NCBI GenBank assembly: GCA_016648135.1
Contig: JADDOH010023095.1
Coordinates: forward strand, 1-64,000
Length of the DNA stretch: 64,000 bases
Source: Agrypnia vestita
Lineage: Eukaryota > Arthropoda > Insecta > Trichoptera > Phryganeidae
Reading direction: 5' to 3'
Numbering within the stretch: position 1 is the first letter of the stretch; each line of letters opens with the position of its first letter. This document shows, piece after piece, positions 34,801 through 46,800 of the stretch. The position numbers and the translations under genes were made by a program. The notes below the pieces were generated by a model. It was given only the letters and a program-made list of their open reading frames with translations, was not told where the DNA came from and did not search any database.

Positions 34801-37800
34801 GTGTTTTTATTGTCCCCTGTATAATTCACTCTAGTGCAGATAGCAGGTTTACACCCTAAGCCGACGATTTGCATTAAAATATGTGTTTTGACTAATCCAC
34901 ATTACATTTAAAAATAGCACTAATTTGTATATGCTAGATGTGTTATTATCATTATTTTAGGATAATACAATATATTAATTATTTGATTATTGTATGTTAG
35001 TAAAGCAGACAGTTTTTTCTTTTTGATGTTTATATCGTTAACATTGTGGTTGGACATATGTAATTATTGATTTCAAAATTTAGACAAACTTTGTATACCA
35101 CTTCCCTTCCACTTCCATTGTTTTTAACGTCTAGCGGATTCAATACCACTGTATCTTCACAGAACAGATAAACAATACCTGTGCATCTGATTTTAAAAAC
35201 AATTAATGTGTTATTAATCAATCAACAAAGTTGGTTAGTTTTTAAAATTAATAAGATATTTTTTTATTTATACAGGACAAAAAATTTTCTTAAAATGTCT
35301 ACAATAGGTACACACTTAAAAACTGGAAAAAAAATGTTTTTACTTATAATTGTTGTTTATAATATTTCAAAATAAATTTGTTGTAAGTTTTCAAATTTGA
35401 GGATTGCCATAATTGAAAAAAGGAATATTTTCACATTTTAATGAGAGCATTTTTATAATATACAATGAGTTTCATAATGTGTTGTTGAATTTAATACAAA
35501 TTATAATAATTATATATTTAAAAAAAAAAAATCTCAAAGTTTTTGCAAATTAATAATTTAAAAGATAATTAGTTTATCATGGATAATTAATTAACAAATG
35601 GATAATTTATCTTTAAATTCACTCCAGTTCCAACCGCAGATGATCATAGTATCCGCAGGATATGACGCGGCGCTCGGCTGTCTCGAGGTAAGTCCAAGTT
35701 TCTACCATTTTTAAACTTTGTTTTTACCTTTGTTGTAGTTCTCTCCCCAATTGGTCGTATGCTCCGCTGGTTTTGATTCGGCACTTGGAGACGAGAAGGT
35801 CAAAAATTTTGAAATGTCTTAAAAAAAATTAAAAGTGCACAGATTAATGACTACAGCATGGGAAATATTTGTAACAACATGAAAAGATAAGAATGTCAAC
35901 AGATTTCATTATTAAGCTTTTCACCCGCGCTACTTGTCATTACAATAGTCTAGTAAATTTAAAAACATAACCCTCATATAAAAACCATAAAATCATAATA
36001 TATGAGTAGTGAATATCAAAACGTACCTAACGCCATAAACTATTTTTTTGACAAATCAAAGAAACCTATTTTACATCTTGTTTATACTTAACTTTAATAA
36101 GATGAAATAAGGAATTAAAAATAAAACATTCAAATAACATAACGTAAATTAAATTTGTATATTTCGCGAGTTATTTCAGCATTTAAAATGGACTTTAGTA
36201 CATTTTGAAACCAAATAATGGATTTAGGTTGCTTTTGATATGCACTGCTTTTTTGCTTGTACGCGCTGCACGCCACTGTCATGTGCATATGTATGTGTCT
36301 CAAATAATAACAGCTCTCTGTACCACCCCCTTTTTACTTCCTTTCTTTTAACTCGTGGCGTCTGTTTGCTCGACGAAAAAACTTTGGATCGATTTTTAAC
36401 CCTTTTTCCGTGATCCAATCGAGCTGAAACGTTGCAAGTAGACTTGTGGCGACGATCAAGAAGATCTATCATATTTTCGTAAAAAAAATAAAAAAATAAT
36501 TATAGTGTAATATTGGAGTTTTAAAATTTTTAATGGTTTTTTCATACAAGTTGTATGGAGATTCAGACGCATATGGTAGACACGAAACCCGAAAATGAGA
36601 AAGCGAGTATTGTAAAAACTTGGTTTTTATGGGTTACTTTTTTTTTATTAGCACCATGCTATAAAACAACAGTCGCTGTTGAATTTAGGTTGATTATGAA
36701 GTTCAAGGAAATAAATGTAGTATTAATTACATTCTCAGGTGTAGTGAAATAAAGTTATCAGTAATTTAAAAGTGTTCAATATTATCAAACGTTATTGAGC
36801 AATGAAGATATGTATTCATATTTTATTGTAGTAAATTTTGATGTAGGTGTGTTTTGAAACTAGTGCTGATTTTTAGCAAGCAACAACTTCAGATTGGTAC
36901 TTGTTATGATAGTTAACTAATGTTTAAAATGTAGGAATGAGCTTAGAGAATGTATTGAGATTAAAATCTAAAAAGAAAACAAAAATGGTGGTTGGGTAGG
37001 TTATGATACTCAACGACTCATATTACTGTCGTGACTATTTTTTTAAAATAATGGTATCCTTTAAGAACGAGAAAGAACAATTAAATTTTTTTAAATGTTA
37101 ATGAAAGGTTGTTTTACAAAGATTCAATACAGAGACATGTTTAAATTAAAATATGTTTAAATGTAATAAATAAATGGATTTAAATAAATACATATAATGG
37201 CCCCTTAGGCTCCGTGCTAGGGCTATGAAGTGTGAAAGTTCACTATTTGAATTAGAATACATTTTTTTTTAATTATCTGATGCATCTTGTTGTCATCATC
37301 ATCATTACTAACAGTTCGGTGTAGACCCTGGCCTCCAACTCAGACTACTTTTGCTACTCCGATCGATCTTCCGCTGCCCTTTTCCAGTTTGCAATTCTGA
37401 CTGTATGCCTATCTTCAGTAATATCATCTAACTGCTGCAACTTGGATCTTTACGGCTTTTCATAAAATATCAAGATACTATGCAAGGGCCGTGAACTAAA
37501 ATTTTCCAATATTTGAAACATGGCTTTTTTAACTTACCTGATACATGTACCATACTGCAGTTGTCACACATGTACTTACATAAATAAACTATAGACTTAA
37601 TTTTAACAAAGAATGTTTGTATTTAATAATCGTCAACTTAATCGATTACATCACCTTAAAATGTAATAAAAACCATTTTTATTGGTTATTTATTTATGGA
37701 GACCTTACTTCTTCTTTTTCAACTTTATTTAGACTCGAGTCTTTCTTACTAATTTTTTAATTTAAAAAAAAACATGGTTTAATATTCACTTCACATAAAC

Positions 37801-40800
37801 TCGGTGTTCCGCAGCCACTGGAGAGCGGCTGTTATTGGAGAGCACGGTGCTAATAAAAAGAGGGCGCTACAGAGAGCTGTCATTATTTGAAACACATATA
37901 TATGTTGGAAGGTAATCTTTTGGTAGTGAAGCTGACCAAATCTGTGATATATTAGGAGTCTGGCTCCTGGCGCATTAAAGTGGATTATTGAGAGTAGCAC
38001 CCGAAGTCAGATATACAATACCTCCCTCACCGACTAGTCAGAGTTTGCATGAAACGCAGGGTTAGGTTATCTCCATCAGAATGTTACGCATAGTGACTCA
38101 ATAGCTTGATTGTTTTATATACTAATTTAGGTTAATGAGATTACTAGGCTGGATCTTGGATTTACATGGGGAACTGAAAACAGGTTTAATTATTTACACA
38201 GTTTATTATGAATAACACATCGTACAATTAAAATTCATAAAGTCGTGACTAGTTCTATATCTACCTGCTTGTTAAATACTTTGAAACTCGGTCGCTAACT
38301 AATTCTATACTAAACTTACATACGATATTCAGTAGCAACATTTAGATAAACCTAACACAATTGTGATTAGCAGATTAACATTACAATCTTTTTTTAGTAC
38401 GGATGCACAAATCAGGACGACACTTCGAAGAGAGAGATCGAATGCCACATGACTCGTAATTTGTGTATTTTTTTCTTCATTATTTGCGACGATTTAACCG
38501 GCATTCTCCTGGATCACATTCACGGAAATGCCAATTGTTCGCACAGCTGGATCCCGCATCGGCCATCTCGGTTTCGCATCTCGTTCCCTGCGTTCGCCTT
38601 CCGTCTCAGCTATCTCCTCGCCTTATTATTAGTTTTAATGTTCGGTTTTTAGTTTATTTTCACTGGTAGTTTGATATTAAAGTTAGTGAACGAAACATCA
38701 GCTCGAGAATTATTAACATCGTAATCTTTCACAGCAGTATTTAGTCGAGGAACAATTTAAATCTTGATGTATTGTTCTTTGCTTTATAAGATGATGACTA
38801 CAGTTTATTACGTTATATTAAATAAGATTATGTGACGGATTTAACTCTCCGCATGTGGGAGGGTATTAGTTATAATATACTAGAATTACAATATTTAATA
38901 TCAGAGTGTAATTGTGAAATTGTGTAATTGTGAAAAAATTGAATTAGTTAATGAATACGTATATCTTGGTATTACCATAGATACATTTTTCAGATGGGAT
39001 ATTCAGGTAAATAAGGTATGTAAGAGGTTGAGAACTGTATTGGGATGTATGCACAAGATTAAATACTATGTCCCAATACAGACTATGAAAACTATATATC
39101 AATCTTTAGCGGAATCGGTAATAAGGTATGGAATAACTAGCTGGGGTCTAACTTGCAAAACTAATATTAGAAAAATTCAAAATATTCAAAATTCGGCTAT
39201 AAAATTAATAAATAAAGAAAGTGCTACTAAAGATATACAGGAACTCTTCAAGAAACAAGGCTCTATGCCAATTAATGCTATCTTGTGGTACAAACTAATT
39301 ACACGATATCATGAAGATGGGACATATAAGCATAGATTGATTCATAAACATAGTACCAGATTTACGGTTAAAGAAGGACTACGAATACCGAAGGTCATAA
39401 ATAAATATGGACAAAGAACATTAAAATATGTCATACCAAAAATATTAAATAAAATCCCATGTCGTGTCAAAATGGATATTAATAAAAAAGGGCAAAATAC
39501 AGAATTAATGAATATGTTATTAAATAAAAGAGACTTATTTTGATTTTGGTAATATTTGTATTTTTTCTTGTATTGTTGTATAGTATTGTTGATTTGTATT
39601 TGAGTTTATAAGATCTATTGTAATTAATTAATATGAATGTATTTCTGGTAATTACAATTTATTTATATATATATGTATATATATTGATGCACCTACAGAC
39701 AAATATCAATGTGATGTTTTGTTGGTCTGAGATGTAAAAAAAATAAAAAAAAAGATATTTATTAGCTTTATCACTCGCTATTTAAAGTTTACGGATCACA
39801 GCCCGTGATTGAAGATTACATATTTATTTACACAATGATATTAAGCAGCACTCTGCATCAAAGATCTTTACATTCTTATATTATAAAATATATTTAAGTT
39901 TTACAATTTTAGATTATTTAGGGTATTTAGTCTTTCAGAAAATTATTAAAAGGCCGCAGATGTACAGCGCCATAGCAGTGAAGCATTATAGTGATACAGG
40001 GGTTCTGCAAAAATATACAACAATATTAGATAAAATACCTTTAGGTCTGCAGAATTCAACCTTGAGGGTCATTGATGGAATTTTTACCAGGTTGCAAGTC
40101 GTCCGATGTACCTGAACCCCTGTAAATAGGTGGTCAGATGGTCTGGATAACAAAGAGAGCCTTTGTTCCCGCGCTCGAGTTTAAATAGACTTGTCCGGCC
40201 TAGTGATGGGACACACATTAGTGATGGGCAGTACTGAACTAAATCGCGATTTTTGTTATTATTTTTTTAGTGCGTAATTATTTTGTCACAATGTATATGA
40301 CACATATTTTTATATTGTAAATGTCCGCTTGTCACCTGATATTTAAATGTTGGCAACTTTAGGGTGAGATGGAAGTGACTCCAGCTTGTTACGCACACTT
40401 GACGCAGCTGCTGCTCGGTGTGTGCAGCTCTGTGGCGGTGGTGCTGGAGGGAGGATATTGCCCCGCTTCCCTTTCGGAAGGGGCGGCTCTCACCCTGCGC
40501 ACCCTTCTGGGTGATGCAGCGCCCGCAATGGCGCCTCTTACTGAGCCGTCGCAGTCGTAAGTTGAAATTAATTATTATTGAAATCTTTGCAGTTTATTAG
40601 ATTAATATCAAGAACTATTTTAACCTGTTTCTACCCGCGCTCCATGATCAAACATTCACTATTTGATGCGTAAGGTTAGCGGCTTATTAATCAATCTTTC
40701 AACAAAAATGATTTTGACTATTTTGAGATGGGTAAAAGCATAAAAGCATTTTATTATTTATAAGAAGACTTCATAACAGTAATCAACAATTGACGAATAT

Positions 40801-43800
40801 GTGTTCACAAAATCACAATTTTTTGCTTGGTAGCTTGGCGGTTGTTTATGTCTAACCTGGCTTAACTGCATCAATGGAATGCAAGTTAACAAGTGAATAT
40901 TCTTGAAATACTAATTAATATTACCGTTTATTGACAAAATACTTTAACGCGATTATGTTTAACCCTCTGGTAGTCGCAATGTCTCTCATATACGACAGGC
41001 GTATTTTTAAAAAAATTTGAATGACAAGGAATAGAATTTATTCAATCAAAGTTAACAGTGACATTATTCACTCCAAACTTAATGAATTTGTTAGATACAA
41101 TGCAACTAACACTTCTTCATTTTAGGTGTGAGAATAACGGAGTGTTAATTAATTGTTTACATTTTTTGATATAATAGTTTTATGTGACCTAAGCCTACGA
41201 CTTAGAATGCGCATGGTTTGGTGTTATATTTTTGCCTTTCTCCTATATGGGGTGCAGGCATGGACACTAAACCAAGAACTAATCTGCAAAGTTGAGGTTT
41301 TATAGGCGTACATTGAAAGTTTCCAGGGTGAATATAGTGACGAATGTTGAAGTCCTCCAGCGTATGGAAAAAGACCAAGAAGTGTTGCGAACTATCAAGA
41401 CAAGAAAGCTGGAGTATCTCGGACATATTATGAGAGGACCAAAACATAGTTTAAACCAACTCATCATCCAGGGGAATATAAGTGGTAAAAGAAGAGTACG
41501 AAAACGCCGCATCTCGTGGCTGCGTAACTTGAAGGACTGGTATAAGTGTAACTCGACCGAGTTGTTCCGTGCGACGGTAAATAAAGTCGTAAACGCCAGA
41601 TTGATCGCCGACCTCCGATAGGAGATGGCACCATAAGAAGAAAGAAGTTTGATATCTATGCTATAGACTACATTATTGGGCATGTAAATGTTAATATTCT
41701 CAATTTACGCCATGTACATACCAATTATTTTTGTTACTCAACAGAATACGAGAGACAATCTTGAACTGTATATATGCCCACAAGCCGTATTGGAACTGCT
41801 ACAACTACCAACCTACATATAGCATGCACAGTACCATACTGAACGTATCCGATGTCGGCAAGGAGAAGCACACGGTCCAGGTGAAGTGGCTGGGAAGCGA
41901 GGAGGTACCAGACAAGTATCTCACGAGAGATTGTTACCCAGTTCAGTCTCAAAAAGTTGTTGACGAAGTTCATCAAAGGTTGAACCATCTGAAAATCAGT
42001 AAGTTATAGTTCCAGTTTAGATCACTCACTTCACTGCTGCTTGATTTTGTTTCTGTATTTTTATGTACTCTAATTTTGTTTCTAGCCACTGACTTATCTT
42101 CTCCTGACAAACCGTGTTACGTGTACGACGAAGCTATGCTGAAGCACAAGAATATATGCGAACCGTGAGTAATTTTTCAGAGATATTATATTTATTTTTT
42201 ACTCTAAAGGCCTTTCAGGTCCATGGCCTCTCTGTCTTATGCTGTACTCATTCAATAGGATATTTGTAACCTTACTGCGTCTTCTTCAAATATGGTCCGT
42301 CCATCTTAATTTTGGGCGTCCCAGGGGCCAAGTTCCTACGCTCTTGTAGACCTTACTTAATTTAGATCTGAACAGGTTTTTCAAAGCAAAAATGTCCAGA
42401 TTACCTGATTTCAATCTTTTTTCAACTTTATTTTGCTATTGTTAATTAAGGATTTATTTATTAATTAAGGGTTATTACTACTTTGTTATGATCTATATAT
42501 TTGACATATTGTCTATCTTTCAGTGGTCACGTTGAACGTCCTGAGCGCTTGACCCGTGTCCACTCTCGTCTTACCGACTGGGGCCTCGTGTCACGCATGC
42601 GCCGTGTCGCTTCACGTCCTGCCACAGAATCTGAGTTGCGACTGGCGCACGCCTCCTCACTTGTCATATCTGCCCGGGCTACTGCCACATCACCGCCGCG
42701 GACGTTGCTCGTACAGCAACAGAGATACGACTCACTCTACCTGCATCCAGACACATACATTAGTGCATCTACCGCTGCTGGATGTGTATTGCAGGTAATA
42801 TTGTACATTTAAATAAAGTTGGTCAATTGAAATGTACAATATTTATATCTGTTCTGATTTTTACATCTTGAGAATATGTTTCCATGTTGAATACTAAAAT
42901 TCCATTATTGCTACACACTGCGAGACAACTCCAAATTTTAATGTAATAAATAATTGCTTTACAGTTAATACCAAGACATACGCATTTGTGCAATTTAGTC
43001 GGATGTTTGAGATACAGGAAGAAGACTCTCCTGAAGTTTTTGCTGCTAGCTATGAGACATCCTGTAGATAAGACCCTCACCCGCCGTATAAAATACATTA
43101 TTGCGCACATTTTTTACACTGTTTACTCACACATTTTACCCAAGAAGCCTCTGTAAAATCATATTAAAGAAAAATCAGTTATAAAATAGTACATTATTTT
43201 CTTTTTCACTTTAAATACATATTTATTTCTTTAAATAAAATCTTGTCTTCCATTTTCAGGTGGTGGATAGCGTCCTGGGTGGGGAGTCGCGTGGAGGGGT
43301 ATGTGCCGTGCGCCCTCCTGGCCACCACGCATCTGAAGATGTCCACTGTGGGTTCTGCATATTCAACAATGTCGCAGTTGCCGCCAAGTACGCCCTCTCA
43401 TGCCACTCGCTTAAAAGGTAACTATTGTTAGTAGCAGTTTGAAACATTGAATTATGAAAATTACCCTTTCACAAGCTTATCTTGAAATGAAATTCCACAA
43501 ATAATCTTGACATCATATTTTTATTTGTTACAATAAAAACAATGTATGTTTATCTTATGTCAAAAATCGATGGTCTTAAGTTAAGGTGTTTGAAGAAACA
43601 TAGAAAAGCTGGGAATTTAGGTAAATAGCATTACCAAACAACATTAAACTTTTAGTTGAATGGCATACTGCACCGTAAGACCGAGGGGTGGATTTATGAT
43701 ACAGGGTCCTGATGAAGGCCTCCAAATGATAATAGCGCAATACAAATATATGAACTACAAACAGAAACAGATGATGTTTCAGGTTGAATTATCAGTAATA

Positions 43801-46800
43801 ACAGACCTGGAACTCAAAAGTCAACTCGACAAAAATTGAGCATACATAAAATTATGAATACTCAAGGGCAGCAGTGCATTATCGGATCTGCCAATGTTTT
43901 TGGAGCTAAAACAGTGTTTCTAGGCCTTATTTTTTTAATTCTTTTCGGTTCATCTTTTACTCCTAGTTTTATTTACCTTTTGTCAATGATTCACTCTGGA
44001 AAGCAGAGGCCCTCGCAATTTATTTATTTAATTTATATACGTAATACTTAGGACCTGTTGTTTGATCAGAAGTTAGAGTAAGAGTTAAGCAAAAAGCATA
44101 GATTTTTACGAAAACGGGTGTTTTGATTGGTGGAGAATTCAAAAATCTATGCTTTTTTCTTAACTATTACTCTTACTTCTGATCAAACAACAGACCCTTA
44201 TTGTGTAGCCTGTGTCGCTAGAAAATCTGTGTGGGGACAGGCAAATGTAACTTGCACAACTTTATGAATACAACACTGAGCGGCACAACACAATCCAAAC
44301 AATAATTTGTTTGCGACAGAGACTGAGAGCTACATAAAGATCTGACTGTAACATGTAGCGAGTAGCGAGTCCATCTAATCAGAAGCCCAGAACTAGCGGT
44401 GCAGCTCTATGCCGTTTGCACCATGTACACCTCTTTCCATTTAAGAAAGACAATCGAATTAGTATGAGTAAGCCGCGCTTACGACCCACAATGTTTCATT
44501 GTGTTGGTTTTTACAGGTATAAACACCAACACAATGAAACATAGTGCCTCATATGCATGTCTTACACATACTAACTAATTCGATTGTTTTTTTAAAGGGA
44601 AAGAGGTATACCTTCAATTCATACCATCGTTGAACTTTTAACAAGCATTAATTGTGTAAATCATTTCACCATATTCAATAAACCTTAGTGAATTACTGTC
44701 AGCATTATTCAATTGCCATACTTACTCTGCCTGTTTTCAACACAGACACTTGCAGCACAATTGAACATGTGAAGATTCTTTTTCATGTGAAGAATTTTTC
44801 CTTTCACATTACCATATTGGGTATGTTCAATCTACCAATGCAGTAATTCATCAAAAACCCTCCAAAAATTTATGAAATCGCCTATGAATTGTTGATAATG
44901 TAGTATTTTTTCAAATGTGTTTGTTTATTCTGTATTTCATCACTGAATATTTCAACAGAATCCTGATAGTGGATTGGGATGTTCACCATGGCAATGGCAC
45001 ACAAAGCATATTCCTTGACGACCCTCGAGTATTGTACATTTCACTGCATCGGTACGACCACGGAACATTCTTCCCCCATTCCAAAGAGGGTGACCACACG
45101 AAGGTGGGCACGGGGACTGCAGCTGGATTCAATGTTAATATACCATGGAACAAGGTATACAATTTTATAATCGCAGTGTTCATTTTACTGCGATAATTTT
45201 TTAATATCTCAAAATCCATTAAATCATTTTACTTTATTTTAAGAAGTAAAATAATGAATGTTGTATTTCAGCGAGGAATGGGTGACGTAGAGTACCTGGC
45301 AGCCTTTACACAAATAATTCTCCCTCTTGCGTACGAATTCAACCCTGAACTTGTGCTCGTGTCTGCTGGGTTTGATGCCTGCATCGGCGACCCCCTCGGA
45401 GGTTTGTCAATAATAAACAATCTTTCATTAGATATTCAGTGAATCCCAGATGTTATCGCAATTTTCTTGTCTCGTTTCTATCTACAAAATCTGGTGCTAA
45501 GATATCTGCACTGCACGTACATGAAAAGAAAGGTTCCCTGCAACCAATGTTCTTTTACAAACAAATCGTTTGGAGTAAAATCCTAAAAATGGTAATGCTG
45601 AAACATAAAGATGTTCAAAATGCTACTAAAATATTTTAATAAACCATATAAATGTTCAATACTTTTGATTGACTCAGTACATATTTAATTTAAATGTTTA
45701 AAAATACATATTAAAACATCTCCCGAAACATAAAATGCAAACAAAAAAGGCACCTAATAATCAAGAAATATAAAATATGGTGCAAGTGATGAAAATTTCA
45801 TGAAAAAATTCATACAAAAGTTAACAATCGAAAATGCACCAAGAATAAGTAATAAATGCAACAAGAAAAAGTAACAAATTTCACTAATTTTTTTTCATGT
45901 ATGGGATAAAATATTTTTGCAGGCCCAAGGTCAAGATACTCATTAAATTTCTTCGAAACAATTTATTTTTTGTAAATTAGTGTCATAAATTTTCCAGAGA
46001 TGTTTATTTATTTTATGCGAGTGAATAATTTATCTGTGATCTGGATAAATTTTTTTTATGTTTATCATTGAGTTTCAAATGTGCTGCAGTAATAAAGCAA
46101 TGACTATTTATTCAAATCACTCATATTGTACTAAAAGCATGATTACCCTCAATTCACACTTTCCCCTATTTTACAACATTTTACTTCAATCCCCATAAAA
46201 TATTAAAATCACGGTTTCACTCTGCTATTGTCCTTACTTAATGATTTTTCTACTCTTATGTAAACTGCATAATATTTTAAATAATAAAATATTTTTAACA
46301 AATCTTTCAAAAGTCAGGGAAAAACAGTTTTTAAAATCAAGGAACCTAGTTTTTTAAAATCTTAATTTAACTGTCTGCTTTCATCGTTTTTTAATGTAGT
46401 TCCCTGGGACATAAGCATTACTATAAATGTTTTTTTTAAGGTTGCAAAGTAACGCCAGAATGTTTTGGAAGGATGACTCATTGGCTCTCAGGACTAGCTG
46501 GCGGCAGGTTGATATTGTGTCTGGAGGGAGGTTACAATGTAACAGCCATATCGTACGCGATGGCTATGTGCACCAAGGCTCTCCTCAGAGACCCGTTGGT
46601 TCATCATTATGAATCCAGGAAACCGCCCCATCCTAGTGCGGTGGAATCTATTAACGACGTTATTGCTACTCATAAACAGTATTGGAAACATATCTGTTTT
46701 CAAGTGGCGTTGCCAAAAGAAAGCATATTACCGACTCCGGAAAAAAGCCGCGGTCTGATTATCAAGGAACCTCAAATTATAAGAAACGACGTATTAAATA

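Larger units (their letters stand above)
43418..44958. other. HDAC6 intron 13: two MITEs, no gene
   Basis: Contains the TIR MITE at 44050-44199 and hairpin MITE copy 2 at 44429-44608; the rest is AT-rich. Confidence 0.5.

Noticed and set aside
35739..35798. Exon 8b as a constitutive exon following 8a
   Set aside because: Including both would duplicate the 20 residues around the zinc-ligand Asp in the fold and would need a 51-nt intron containing all splice signals.
38449..38669. Overlapping 67/68-codon ORFs with hydrophobic residues
   Set aside because: No start context, homology or conserved motif; intronic.
41292..41621. 109-codon + ORF as an HDAC6 exon or host gene
   Set aside because: Its motifs are those of a LINE ORF2 tail, and HDAC6 exons 9 and 10 join in phase without it.
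43836..44051. 71-codon ORF with a hydrophobic stretch as a small membrane protein
   Set aside because: Lies in an HDAC6 intron, has no splice or promoter context and runs into a MITE; chance ORF in AT-rich DNA.
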